From Anthropogastromicrobium aceti (lineage in GTDB: Bacteria; Bacillota; Clostridia; Lachnospirales; Lachnospiraceae), in the NCBI RefSeq assembly GCF_025567095.1, contig NZ_JAOQJH010000010.1: a stretch of DNA of 64,000 nucleotides. One strand, 5' to 3'. The notes beneath the pieces are model-generated. The model had not been told where the DNA came from, did not search any database, and saw nothing but the letters and a program-made list of their open reading frames with translations. Position numbers and translations under genes: made by a program. This document shows positions 42,050 to 50,917 of the stretch, in pieces (the stretch's first letter is position 1; every line of letters begins with the position of its first letter).

Positions 42050-43009
42050 ATGTTAGCAGCATCTATTCTAAGTCCTCAATTTATTGCAGGCGTTATTATT
42101 GTCATTGTTATTTTATGTATCATTGGTTCATGTATCCGCATTGTGCCACAGGCACATGCTGTTATCGTAGAGCGTCTTGGCGGTTATCTTACTACATGGT
42201 CAGTTGGTGTTCATATCAAGATGCCATTTGTTGATCACGTTGCAAGAAACGTTATTTTAAAGGAACAGGTTGTAGATTTTGATCCTCAGCCGGTTATTAC
42301 AAAAGATAATGTTACAATGCTTATTGATACAGTTGTATTTTATCAGATTACAGATCCGAAGCTTTATGCGTATGGTGTAGAAAATCCGCTGATGGCAATT
42401 GAAAATCTGACAGCAACCACATTGAGAAATATTATTGGTGAAATGGAGCTTGATGAGACACTGACCTCTCGCGAGACAATCAATACTAAGATGAGAAGCA
42501 GTCTTGATGAGGCAACAGATCCGTGGGGAATTAAGGTAAACCGTGTTGAGCTTAAGAATATCGCACCGCCGTCTGACATCCAAAATTCTATGGAAAAGCA
42601 GGCAAAGGCAGAGCGTGACAAGCGTGCAGCGATCCTTAGTGCAGAAGGTGAAAAGCAGTCTGCAATTCTTCGCGCAGAAGGTAAGAAGCAGTCTGCAATC
42701 CTTGATGCAGAGGCTGAAAAGCAGGCAGCAATTCTTCGTGCAGAGGCAAAGAAAGAGGCAATGCTTCGTGAGGCAGAAGGTGAAGCAGAGGCAATTCGCC
42801 GCGTTTCTCAGGCGAAGGCTGATGGAATTGCTTATATTAAGGAAGCAAAGGCTGATGCAGCCGTTCTTCAGATTAAGAGTATGGAGGCTTTTGAGAAGGC
42901 AGCTGACGGTAAAGCAACAAAGATCATTGTGCCGTCAAATCTGGCTTCGATTGCAGGAACATTGACTGCACTTTCTGAAACTGTGCAAAAGGATGCACCA
43001 GAATCTTGA
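42050..43009 (+). CDS. SPFH/stomatin-like (paraslipin type) membrane protein
   Basis: The 319-residue protein has an N-terminal membrane anchor (FIAGVIIVIVILCIIGSCIR), the SPFH domain (VPQAHAVIVERLGGY, GVHIKMPFVDHVARNV, WGIKVNRVELKNIAPP) and an alanine-glutamate-rich coiled coil that includes four near-perfect 11-residue repeats. Such proteins oligomerise at membrane microdomains and partner with NfeD, encoded just before. The start is ATG 42050, 9 bp after AAAAGGAG; ATG 42044 is only 3 bp from it. Confidence 0.94.
   Translation: MLAASILSPQFIAGVIIVIVILCIIGSCIRIVPQAHAVIVERLGGYLTTWSVGVHIKMPFVDHVARNVILKEQVVDFDPQPVITKDNVTMLIDTVVFYQITDPKLYAYGVENPLMAIENLTATTLRNIIGEMELDETLTSRETINTKMRSSLDEATDPWGIKVNRVELKNIAPPSDIQNSMEKQAKAERDKRAAILSAEGEKQSAILRAEGKKQSAILDAEAEKQAAILRAEAKKEAMLREAEGEAEAIRRVSQAKADGIAYIKEAKADAAVLQIKSMEAFEKAADGKATKIIVPSNLASIAGTLTALSETVQKDAPES
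42626..42757 (+). repeat. Four 33-bp in-frame repeats in the SPFH gene
   Basis: Units at 42626, 42659, 42692 and 42725 encode AAILSAEGEKQ, SAILRAEGKKQ, SAILDAEAEKQ and AAILRAEAKKE. They form an 11-residue (three-turn) coiled-coil period. Copy number could vary between strains by slippage. Confidence 0.8.
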
Positions 43010-43016
43010 AAACTAC

Positions 43017-43046
43017 TTGCAAAATGAATATTATCTGTGCTACAAT
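43017..43046 (+). promoter_or_regulatory. Probable typA promoter
   Basis: TTGCAA at 43017-43022 and TACAAT at 43041-43046 are 18 bp apart, directly after the SPFH stop. The terminator hairpin at 43049 begins right at the expected transcription start. Confidence 0.55.
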
Positions 43047-43048
43047 AA

Positions 43049-43076
43049 GAGAGTTGCCAACCGGCAGCTCTCTTTT
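43049..43076 (+). terminator. Intrinsic terminator after the NfeD/SPFH genes
   Basis: GAGAGTTGCC and GGCAGCTCTC form a 10-bp stem (one G-U pair) with loop AACC, followed by TTTT. Confidence 0.85.
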
Positions 43077-43166
43077 GCTGATGAAAAGTTTAAAAAGACA
43101 GATGCTGGTTTTGGGGGATTTGTGTAACTGAATTAAGTTTTTAGCATTAAGAGGAGTTTTTTCTAT

Positions 43167-45002
43167 ATGAAAACAAAGAGAGAGACAGTAAGAAACGTAG
43201 CGATTATTGCGCATGTTGACCACGGTAAAACGACACTGGTAGATGAGCTGTTAAAGCAAAGCGGAGTATTTCGTGAGAATCAGGAAGTTCAGGAGCGTGT
43301 CATGGACTCTAATGATATCGAAAGAGAAAGAGGCATCACTATCCTGTCCAAGAATACTGCAGTTACTTATAAAGACTGCAAGATCAATATCATCGATACA
43401 CCAGGACATGCGGATTTCGGTGGCGAGGTAGAGCGTGTACTGAAAATGGTAAATGGTGTTATTCTTGTTGTTGACGCATTTGAGGGACCAATGCCGCAGA
43501 CAAAGTTCGTTTTAAGCAAGGCACTTGAGCTTGACCTGTCTGTTATTGTATGTATCAATAAGATTGACCGTCCGGAGGCAAGACCGGCGGAAGTTGTAGA
43601 TGAAGTATTAGAGCTTTTGATGGATCTTGATGCAAGTGATGAGCAGTTAGACTGTCCATTCTTGTATGCATCTGCAAAGGCTGGCTTTGCAGTTAGAAAT
43701 TTAGATGATCCTAGAGAGAATATGGTTCCATTGTTTGAAACCATTATTGAGCATATTCCGGCACCGGAAGGTGATCCAGAGGCACCGACTCAGATTTTGA
43801 TCAGCACCATCGATTATAATGAATATGTAGGTCGTATTGGTGTTGGTAAGGTTGACAATGGTTTTGTAAAGGTAAATCAGGACTGTGTTATTGTAAATCA
43901 TCATGATCCGAGTATGAAGCGCCGCGTAAAAATCAGTAAGCTGTATGAGTTTGATGGCCTGAATAAGGTAGAGGTACAGCGTGCTGATATCGGTTCTATT
44001 GTTGCAATTTCTGGTATTAGCGATATTCATATCGGTGATACAATTTGTTCACCGGAGAATCCGGTAGCGATTCCGTTCCAGAAGATTTCTGAGCCGACTA
44101 TCGCAATGAACTTTATGGTAAATGATAGTCCGCTTGCTGGTCAGGAAGGAAAGTTTGTTACTTCAAGACATTTAAGAGAGAGACTGTTCCGCGAGCTGAA
44201 CACAGACGTTTCCCTGCGTGTTGAGGAGACTGATAACATGGATAGCTTTAAGGTATCAGGAAGAGGTGAGCTTCATCTTTCAGTTCTTGTTGAGAACATG
44301 CGCCGCGAGGGATATGAGTTTGCAGTCAGCAAGGCAGAGGTTTTAACAAAGAGAGATGAGAGAAATCGTCTATTAGAGCCAATGGAGCTTGTTTATATTG
44401 ATGTTCCAGAGGAATTTTCCGGTACTGTTATCCAGAAGCTTTCCAGCCGTAAGGGTGAACTTCATGGAATGGGAACAGCACAGGGCGGCTATACAAGACT
44501 GGAGTTTTCTATCCCATCAAGAGGTCTGATTGGATTCAGAGGTGAATTCATGACTGATACAAAGGGAAATGGTATCATCAATACCATCTTTGATGGTTAT
44601 GAGGAGTACAAGGGAGATATCCAGTATCGTAAGCAGGGTTCTATCATTGCATTTGAGGATGGAGAGAGTATCACTTATGGTCTTTACAATGCACAGGAAA
44701 GAGGTGTATTGTTTATCGGACCAGGTGAGAAGGTTTACTCTGGTATGGTTGTTGGTCAGACTGGTAAGGCAGAGGACGTAGAAGTTAATGTCTGCAAGAC
44801 AAAGCATTTGTCCAACACCCGTTCTTCAGGTTCTGATGATGCACTTCGCCTTGTTCCAAAGAAGGTGATGAGCCTTGAGCAGTGTATGGATTTCATTGAT
44901 ACTGATGAGTTACTCGAGGTAACACCAAAGAACCTTCGTATCAGAAAGAAGATTCTTGATCCAACACTTCGTAAACGTGCAGCACTGCGTAAGCAGCAGT
45001 AA
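43167..45002 (+). CDS. typA: Ribosome-associated GTPase TypA/BipA
   Basis: The 611-residue translational GTPase has the EF-G-like motifs IIAHVDHGKTTLVDELL (P-loop), RERGITI, DTPGHADFGGE and NKIDRP, and the TypA-specific C-terminal domain (GRGELHLSVLVENMRREGYEF; SRGLIGFRGEF). It binds the 70S ribosome and helps 50S assembly or growth under stress. GAGGAG precedes the ATG. It is followed by kduI, an unrelated enzyme, across a short hairpin. Confidence 0.97.
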   Translation: MKTKRETVRNVAIIAHVDHGKTTLVDELLKQSGVFRENQEVQERVMDSNDIERERGITILSKNTAVTYKDCKINIIDTPGHADFGGEVERVLKMVNGVILVVDAFEGPMPQTKFVLSKALELDLSVIVCINKIDRPEARPAEVVDEVLELLMDLDASDEQLDCPFLYASAKAGFAVRNLDDPRENMVPLFETIIEHIPAPEGDPEAPTQILISTIDYNEYVGRIGVGKVDNGFVKVNQDCVIVNHHDPSMKRRVKISKLYEFDGLNKVEVQRADIGSIVAISGISDIHIGDTICSPENPVAIPFQKISEPTIAMNFMVNDSPLAGQEGKFVTSRHLRERLFRELNTDVSLRVEETDNMDSFKVSGRGELHLSVLVENMRREGYEFAVSKAEVLTKRDERNRLLEPMELVYIDVPEEFSGTVIQKLSSRKGELHGMGTAQGGYTRLEFSIPSRGLIGFRGEFMTDTKGNGIINTIFDGYEEYKGDIQYRKQGSIIAFEDGESITYGLYNAQERGVLFIGPGEKVYSGMVVGQTGKAEDVEVNVCKTKHLSNTRSSGSDDALRLVPKKVMSLEQCMDFIDTDELLEVTPKNLRIRKKILDPTLRKRAALRKQQ

Positions 45003-45021
45003 GCATATAAATTAAAAATGT

Positions 45022-45045
45022 GTGCGGCGCGTATGCGCCGTGCAG
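45022..45045 (+). other. GC-rich hairpin between typA and kduI
   Basis: TGTGCGGCGC and GCGCCGTGCA pair over 10 bp (two G-U) with loop GTAT. It lacks a T tract and lies just before the kduI ribosome binding site (AAAGGAGG), so an effect on mRNA stability or translation is more likely than termination. Confidence 0.5.
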
Positions 45046-45060
45046 CAAAGGAGGATTTTT

Positions 45061-45924
45061 ATGGAGTTAAGAACTGCTGTAAGTCCAAGAGATGTTAAGA
45101 CTTATACCACACAGAGACTCAGAGAGGAATTTCTGATTCAGGGATTGTTTGTACCAGGCGAAATCAAGCTGGTATACAGCCACATCGATCGTATTATCAC
45201 AGGAAGTGCAACACCGGCAGAGAGTGCACTTGAGCTGACTGCAGGAGATGAGCTTCGTGCAAAGTATTTCTGTGAGAGAAGAGAGCTTGGTGTAATTAAC
45301 ATTGGCGGTAAGGGAACTATCACTGTTGATGGAAAGGTATATACCGTTGACTATAAGGAAGGTATGTACATCGGAATGGGAACACAGAAGATCGTATTCG
45401 AGAGTGCTGATGCTTCCAACCCGGCAAAATTCTATTTAAATAGTGCACCGGCACATCGTACCTGCCCAACTGTTTTGATCAAGCCAGAAGGTACACCAGA
45501 GGAAGGTGTTGTCATCGTTAAGGATGAGAACAAGGTAGAGCTTGGTTCACTTGAGCTTTCAAACCATCGTACAATCTGCAAGTACATCCTTCCAGGCCAG
45601 GTAGAGAGCTGTCAGCTTGAAATGGGTATGACAAAGCTTGAGCCAGGCAGTGTATGGAACACAATGCCATGTCATACACATGACAGACGTATGGAGGTTT
45701 ATCTGTACTTTGATATTCCAGAAGATGCATTTGTTATGCATTACATGGGAGAGCCGCAGGAGACTCGTCATATCGTTATGAGAAACGAGGAAGCTGTTAT
45801 TTCTCCAAGTTGGTCTATTCACAGTGGTTCAGGTTCTCAGGCATACACCTTTATCTGGGGTATGGTTGGCGAGAATCAGGATTTCGATGATATGGACGGT
45901 ATTGCAAATCAGGATATTATGTAA
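45061..45924 (+). CDS. kduI: 5-keto-4-deoxyuronate isomerase
   Basis: The 287-residue cupin enzyme interconverts 4-deoxy-L-threo-5-hexosulose uronate and 3-deoxy-D-glycero-2,5-hexodiulosonate in pectin and glycosaminoglycan breakdown. The zinc ligands are visible in MPCHTHDRRMEVYLY (two His and Glu) and SPSWSIHSGSG (His). The N-terminal stretch QGLFVPGEIKLVYSHIDR is typical. The ATG 45061 follows AAAGGAGG. No kduD, kdgK or uronate lyase is nearby, so it is an isolated pathway gene, closed by its own terminator. Confidence 0.95.
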   Translation: MELRTAVSPRDVKTYTTQRLREEFLIQGLFVPGEIKLVYSHIDRIITGSATPAESALELTAGDELRAKYFCERRELGVINIGGKGTITVDGKVYTVDYKEGMYIGMGTQKIVFESADASNPAKFYLNSAPAHRTCPTVLIKPEGTPEEGVVIVKDENKVELGSLELSNHRTICKYILPGQVESCQLEMGMTKLEPGSVWNTMPCHTHDRRMEVYLYFDIPEDAFVMHYMGEPQETRHIVMRNEEAVISPSWSIHSGSGSQAYTFIWGMVGENQDFDDMDGIANQDIM

Positions 45925-45939
45925 TCAAGATAGTATTTT

Positions 45940-45970
45940 CCGCTCCGGCATTTGCTGGGGCGGTTTTTTT
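45940..45970 (+). terminator. Intrinsic terminator after kduI
   Basis: CCGCTCC and GGGGCGG form a 7-bp stem (one G-U pair) with a 10-nt loop, followed by seven T. Confidence 0.88.
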
Positions 45971-46064
45971 AGTTCATGCAGTTTTGTTCACACCTTTGCC
46001 ATATTTATTTGATAAAATGTTTACAAACGCGAATTATGCTGACAAAGAAAGGATGGAATACGCA

Positions 46065-46739
46065 ATGGAAAAGATAAAAGTATTGGTAGTAGATGATGAG
46101 AGCAGAATGAGAAAGCTTGTGAGTGACTTTTTGACAAGAGACGGCTATGAAGTCATCGAGGCTGGAGATGGAGAGGAAGCAGTAGAGATCTTTTTCCAGA
46201 ATAAGGATATTGCAGTAATCCTTCTTGATGTTATGATGCCAAAGATGAATGGATGGCAGGTGTTAAAGACGATCCGCGAATATTCACAGGTACCTGTTAT
46301 TATGCTGACTGCAAAGGGTGAGGAACAGGATGAGCTGCATGGCTTTGATCTTGGTGTAGATGAGTATATAAGCAAGCCATTCAGTCCTAAGATTTTAGTG
46401 GCAAGAGTCGGTGCAGTGTTAAAGAGAAGCAATCAGGTAAAATCAAGCAAATTAGAGTGCGGCGGAATAGTTATAGATAAAGCAGCACATCAGGTAACAA
46501 TAGATGGCAAGGAAATTGAGCTTAGTTTCAAAGAATTTGAACTTTTGACGTATTTTATGGAAAACAGAGGATTGGCACTGTCAAGAGAGAAAATTTTAAA
46601 TAATGTTTGGAATTATGATTATTTTGGCGATGCCAGAACAATTGATACTCACGTAAAGAAATTAAGAAGCAAGATGGGTGAGAAGGGCGAATATATTCAT
46701 ACCATCTGGGGCATGGGCTATAAATTTGAGGTAGAATAA
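46065..46739 (+). CDS. OmpR/PhoB family response regulator
   Basis: The 224-residue regulator has a receiver domain (VVDDESRMRKL, phosphoacceptor Asp55 in VILLDVMMPKMNGW, SKPFSP) and a winged-helix output domain (LSFKEFELLTYFMENRG, TIDTHVKKLRSKMGE, IHTIWGMGYKFE). The start at 46065 matches the family start; ATG 46053 lies only a base or so after AAAGGA. The stop overlaps the following kinase start (TAATG), so this is a tightly coupled two-component system. Confidence 0.93.
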   Translation: MEKIKVLVVDDESRMRKLVSDFLTRDGYEVIEAGDGEEAVEIFFQNKDIAVILLDVMMPKMNGWQVLKTIREYSQVPVIMLTAKGEEQDELHGFDLGVDEYISKPFSPKILVARVGAVLKRSNQVKSSKLECGGIVIDKAAHQVTIDGKEIELSFKEFELLTYFMENRGLALSREKILNNVWNYDYFGDARTIDTHVKKLRSKMGEKGEYIHTIWGMGYKFEVE

Positions 46740-48259
46740 TGAAATCATCCATAAGAACACAGATTATGACTGCCTTTATTGTAATTCTTACATTGACAAT
46801 GGTATTGTGTATAGGGTTAAATAACGGACTGCTGAAGGATTTTTATTATCAGAAGAAGCAGGAAAAGGTTGTTCATTATTATGAAAAGCTTGATCAGCTG
46901 ACTAATAACAAAAGTGAAAATGATAGTAAAGTCAGCGCAGTTTTGATTAGCATGCGTGATGCAGATAATATTTCTTTTATTCAGACAACATCAGACTGGT
47001 CACTAGATGAAGTGAGTGCAAACTGTGTATCTAACATGCAGGCGAGCGAACTTCGTCATCGTCTTATGCAGTATATTTTGGTATGGGACCGCATGGACAC
47101 AGTCACAACATTAAAGCAAGCGGAACGATATAAAATTTTAAAATATTATGATCCTGTTGAAGGAACCTCCTATATGGACTGTTATGGTTCTTTGAGCAAT
47201 GGAACATTCTTTTTGATGTCTACGCCGTTAGAAGCAGTGCAGGACAGTGCGCAGATTTCCAATCAATTTTTCATGTTCACCTGTTTAGGAGGAATGCTGC
47301 TTGCACTTATTGTAATCAGTGTGATATCTAATCGTCTGACAAGACCGCTTCTGCAGCTTACTGAGATTGCAGATCATATGGCAAATCTTGATTTTACGAG
47401 CAAATATACGGGCGATCTGAATAATGAAATTGGTCTTTTGGGAAACAGCATGAACTCAATGTCAGAGCAGTTAGAGAGTACAATTAATCAGCTGCAGACA
47501 GCAAATGAACAGTTAAAAAAGGATATTGATGAGAAAATCCAGATTGACGAAGTGCGAAAAGAATTTTTATCAAATGTTTCGCATGAGTTAAAGACACCAA
47601 TTGCATTGATCCAGGGTTATGCGGAAGGTCTTCAGGAAGGTATCAGTGACGATCCAGAGAGCCGTGCTTTTTATTGTGATGTAATTGTCGATGAAGCAAA
47701 AAAAATGAACCGTATGGTGAGAAAGCTTCTGACTCTAAATCATCTTGAATTTGGACAGGATGCACTCACAGAAGAACCATTTGATATCTGTGAGATGCTT
47801 ACAACACTTCTCAACTCAAGTGCACTTGAAATGCAAAAGAAGGAAATTAAGGTGATAAAACAGTATCCTGTTTCCTGTATGGTGATTGGTGATGAGTTTA
47901 AAATTGAGGAAGTTTGTACTAATTATATAAGCAATGCAATGAATCATGTAAATGGAGACATGCGTATTTGTGTGACGCTAGAGGAGCAAGAGGATACTGT
48001 AAAGATAACGGTAGCCAATACAGGCGATCCCATTCCAGAGGATTCCCTTGATAAAGTATGGATCAAGTTTTATAAGGTCGATAAAGCAAGAACAAGAGAA
48101 TATGGTGGAAGCGGCATCGGTCTTTCTATTGTAAAAGCCATTATGGATGCTCATAAGCAGCCGTTTGGTGTATATAATACAGAAGAAGGTGTTGCATTCT
48201 GGTTTTGCTTAAAAAAGGCGCCAAAAGAAGAAGCAGATGTACAGGAGAATGAAGAATGA
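46739..48259 (+). CDS. Membrane sensor histidine kinase
   Basis: The 506-residue kinase has a membrane helix at about 8-28, an extracellular sensor region of about 145 residues, a second helix at about 176-197, a HAMP domain (SNRLTRPLLQLTEIADHM), the HisKA motif FLSNVSHELKTPIAL with His282, and a HATPase domain ending GGSGIGLSIVKAIMDAH. It should phosphorylate the preceding regulator. Its stop overlaps the next start by four bases (ATGA), which places the small sirtuin-like gene in the same translational unit. Confidence 0.95.
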   Translation: MKSSIRTQIMTAFIVILTLTMVLCIGLNNGLLKDFYYQKKQEKVVHYYEKLDQLTNNKSENDSKVSAVLISMRDADNISFIQTTSDWSLDEVSANCVSNMQASELRHRLMQYILVWDRMDTVTTLKQAERYKILKYYDPVEGTSYMDCYGSLSNGTFFLMSTPLEAVQDSAQISNQFFMFTCLGGMLLALIVISVISNRLTRPLLQLTEIADHMANLDFTSKYTGDLNNEIGLLGNSMNSMSEQLESTINQLQTANEQLKKDIDEKIQIDEVRKEFLSNVSHELKTPIALIQGYAEGLQEGISDDPESRAFYCDVIVDEAKKMNRMVRKLLTLNHLEFGQDALTEEPFDICEMLTTLLNSSALEMQKKEIKVIKQYPVSCMVIGDEFKIEEVCTNYISNAMNHVNGDMRICVTLEEQEDTVKITVANTGDPIPEDSLDKVWIKFYKVDKARTREYGGSGIGLSIVKAIMDAHKQPFGVYNTEEGVAFWFCLKKAPKEEADVQENEE

Positions 48260-48759
48260 CACAGGAAGTATGGAATAAGATAATAAACAGTGAAATGCTG
48301 TTAATTGGAATCGGCACACAGCTGTCAGTGAAAGAGGATAATGAAAAACAGATTGATGAGGTATATGATACATTGGCAAAGCTGGCAAAAGGAAGAAATT
48401 GCTTTGTAATTACCTCAAATACAGATCAAAAGCTGTTAGATGGGAGAATTTCTAAGTTTTTGACGGCAGCACCGAAGGTGGAAGGACAAGAAAAGCAGTG
48501 GGAAGCCTATATGAACTGGCTTAGCTGCTCATTGACTCATGAACTTACGATTTTAGAGCTTGGTGAGGGCTTTGCTGATCCGATGGTTATGCGCTGGCCA
48601 TTCGAGAAAGTGCTGTCTATGCATCAGAAGGCAACGCTGATCCGTGTGCATCCTATGCTGTATCAGGTGCCGGCCGATTTAAATGGCAGAGGTATTGGTG
48701 TGAAGGAAAATTGCATCCAATTTGTAAAAGAAATAGCAGAACAGTTGTCACATGAATAA
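48256..48759 (+). CDS. Small sirtuin-like (SIR2-fold) protein coupled to the two-component system
   Basis: The 167-residue product keeps pieces of the SIR2 pattern in order: LLIGIGTQLS near the N-terminus (nucleotide-binding glycine loop), FVITSNTDQKL (the TTN-D region), and a C-terminal block LELGEGFADPMVMRWPFEKV with ATLIRVHP, which resembles the SirTM type of sirtuin. It lacks the zinc-binding cysteines and the catalytic histidine segment, so deacylase activity is doubtful; nucleotide sensing is an inference. The ATGA overlap with the kinase gene argues for a linked role. Family assignment rests on motif reading only. Confidence 0.6.
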   Translation: MTQEVWNKIINSEMLLIGIGTQLSVKEDNEKQIDEVYDTLAKLAKGRNCFVITSNTDQKLLDGRISKFLTAAPKVEGQEKQWEAYMNWLSCSLTHELTILELGEGFADPMVMRWPFEKVLSMHQKATLIRVHPMLYQVPADLNGRGIGVKENCIQFVKEIAEQLSHE

Positions 48760-48811
48760 TCATATGATATAATCAAGCTGTTTTTACACACATGAATCAG
48801 GGGGTGGCACG

Positions 48812-49429
48812 TTGATAGCGATTATTGATTATGATGCAGGAAACATCAAAAGCGTAGAAAAGGCGCTTTTGTCAATGGGAGAGACACCTGTTTTGACAAG
48901 AGATCCTGAGGTGATTCTTCAGGCAGATCATATTATCTTGCCGGGAGTGGGTTCCTTTGGAGATGCGATGGAAAACTTAAATAAGTTTGGATTAATTGAG
49001 GTTATCCATGAGGCAATAAACAGAAAAATCCCATTTTTAGGTATCTGTCTGGGACTGCAGCTTCTTTTTGAGAGCAGCGAAGAGACACCAGGCGTAGCCG
49101 GTCTTGGTATTCTTGAGGGAAAGATTGTGCGCATTCCAGAAGGTCCGGGTCTTAAAATCCCACATATGGGATGGAACTCACTGAATGTACGCGAGGGAGC
49201 GTCATTATTTAAGGGACTGGAAAAGGAACCTTATGTGTATTTTGTGCATTCGTATTATCTGCAGGCCAAAGACCCAAAAATTGTGGCTGCAACAGCAGAA
49301 TATGGTGTTACTATCCACGCATCAGTAGAAAAGGAAAATGTTTTTGCATGTCAGTTTCATCCAGAGAAGAGTTCAAAAACAGGGCTTGCGATTCTTAAAA
49401 ATTTCTTGGCGCAAAGGAGGGAAGGCTAA
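48812..49429 (+). CDS. hisH: Imidazole glycerol phosphate synthase, glutaminase subunit HisH
   Basis: The 205-residue class I amidotransferase starts IAIIDYDAGNIKSVEKAL, with the nucleophile in FLGICLGLQ (Cys79) and the His-Glu pair in CQFHPEKSS. It supplies ammonia to HisF for histidine and AICAR formation. The start is TTG 48812 behind GGGGGTGG; no in-frame ATG fits. It overlaps hisF by one base (TAATG). Only hisH and hisF of the his pathway are present here. Confidence 0.96.
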   Translation: MIAIIDYDAGNIKSVEKALLSMGETPVLTRDPEVILQADHIILPGVGSFGDAMENLNKFGLIEVIHEAINRKIPFLGICLGLQLLFESSEETPGVAGLGILEGKIVRIPEGPGLKIPHMGWNSLNVREGASLFKGLEKEPYVYFVHSYYLQAKDPKIVAATAEYGVTIHASVEKENVFACQFHPEKSSKTGLAILKNFLAQRREG

Positions 49430-50193
49430 TGTTTACAAAGCGAATTATTCCTTGCCTGGACGTACATAACGGACGAGTTGTAAAGGGTGTTAATTTTGTG
49501 AATTTAAAGGATGCCGGAGATCCAGTTGAGATAGCAGCGGCATATGATGCGCTAGGTGCAGATGAGCTGGTATTTCTTGATATTACAGCGTCAAGCGATT
49601 CCAGAAACATTGTGGTTGATATGGTGCGCAGAGTAGCACAGAAGGTATTTATTCCATTTACCGTAGGCGGCGGAATCCGCACGGTAGAAGATTTTCGCAT
49701 GCTTCTTCGTGAGGGCGCAGACAAAATATCAATCAATTCATCTGCTATCAATACACCGCAGCTTATAAGTGATGCAGCTGATAAATTTGGAAGTCAGTGT
49801 GTAGTTGTGGCGATTGATGCAAAAAAAAGAGCAGATGGCAGCGGATGGAATGTTTATAAAAACGGAGGCCGTATTGATACTGGACTTGATGCAGTAGAGT
49901 GGGCAGCAAAGGTTGTAAGAATGGGTGCAGGAGAAATTCTTTTAACAAGTATGGACTGCGACGGTATGAAGACAGGCTACGATATTGCGCTGACAAGACA
50001 AGTATCAGAGGCAGTTAGTGTTCCAGTCATTGCATCTGGCGGTGCAGGCACGAAGGAACATTTTTATCAGGCGCTCACAGATGGAAAAGCAGATGCTGCG
50101 CTTGCGGCAAGTTTATTCCATTACAAGGAACTTGAGATTGCCGATTTAAAACGGTATCTGAAGGAACGCGGCATCAGCGTGCGTATCAATTGA
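49429..50193 (+). CDS. hisF: Imidazole glycerol phosphate synthase, cyclase subunit HisF
   Basis: The 254-residue TIM-barrel enzyme begins MFTKRIIPCLDVHNGRVVKG (catalytic Asp11) and contains VGGGIRT and VIASGGAGTKEHF phosphate-binding loops. With HisH it makes imidazole glycerol phosphate and AICAR. The two genes are translationally coupled, matching their 1:1 complex. ung follows 16 bp after the stop, so the three genes may share a transcript. Confidence 0.97.
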   Translation: MFTKRIIPCLDVHNGRVVKGVNFVNLKDAGDPVEIAAAYDALGADELVFLDITASSDSRNIVVDMVRRVAQKVFIPFTVGGGIRTVEDFRMLLREGADKISINSSAINTPQLISDAADKFGSQCVVVAIDAKKRADGSGWNVYKNGGRIDTGLDAVEWAAKVVRMGAGEILLTSMDCDGMKTGYDIALTRQVSEAVSVPVIASGGAGTKEHFYQALTDGKADAALAASLFHYKELEIADLKRYLKERGISVRIN

Positions 50194-50209
50194 TTTGTGG
50201 AGGAAAACA

Positions 50210-50887
50210 ATGGGGGCAATTGCAAATGACTGGCTTGTGCCGCTTAGCGCAGAGTTTAAAAAGCCATATTATGCCAGTCTCTATAAAAAAGTAGTCGAAG
50301 AGTATACCACACATGTGGTGTATCCGCCATCAGACGAGATCTTTACTGCGTTTAATTTAACGCCACTCTCCAAAGTAAAGGTAGTCATTCTCGGACAGGA
50401 TCCGTATCATGAACCAGGTCAGGCACATGGTCTGTCGTTCTCTGTAAAGCCGGGCGTAGAAATTCCGCCTTCTCTAGTCAACATTTATAAAGAACTGCAC
50501 GAAGACTTAGGCTGCTATATTCCAGACAATGGATATCTGGTAAAATGGGCAAATCAGGGTGTTTTGATGTTAAATACTCTTTTAACAGTCCGCGCACATC
50601 AGGCGTTCTCACATAAGGGGATTGGCTGGGAGCAGTTTACAGATGCTGCTATTGAAGCACTTGCCAGACAGGATCGCCCGATGGTGTTTATTTTGTGGGG
50701 TAGACCTGCACAGTCAAAAAAGCCAATGATTTACAATTCAAAGCATCTGATTCTTGAATCAGCGCATCCGAGTCCGCTGTCTGCATACCGAGGATTTTTT
50801 GGAAGCAGACCGTTTAGTCGTACAAATGAGTACTTAAAAGAAAATGGTCTTGCGCCAATTGACTGGCAGATTGAAAATCGTATGTAA
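50210..50887 (+). CDS. ung: Uracil-DNA glycosylase
   Basis: The 225-residue family 1 enzyme has the water-activating motif ILGQDPYHEPGQAHGLSFS (Asp64) and the C-terminal HPSPLSAYRGFFG loop with the catalytic histidine. It removes uracil from DNA at the start of base excision repair. The ATG 50210 follows GGAGG; a TTG five codons earlier overlaps that site. It sits between hisF and uppP without clear terminators, so co-transcription is possible. Confidence 0.97.
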   Translation: MGAIANDWLVPLSAEFKKPYYASLYKKVVEEYTTHVVYPPSDEIFTAFNLTPLSKVKVVILGQDPYHEPGQAHGLSFSVKPGVEIPPSLVNIYKELHEDLGCYIPDNGYLVKWANQGVLMLNTLLTVRAHQAFSHKGIGWEQFTDAAIEALARQDRPMVFILWGRPAQSKKPMIYNSKHLILESAHPSPLSAYRGFFGSRPFSRTNEYLKENGLAPIDWQIENRM

Positions 50888-50917
50888 AGAGGGAATAACA
50901 GAAAGGAAAATTAAAAA

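Noticed and set aside
42626..42757. Regular 33-bp repeats as a CRISPR array
   Set aside because: The units are contiguous without spacers and stay in the SPFH reading frame, encoding a coiled coil.
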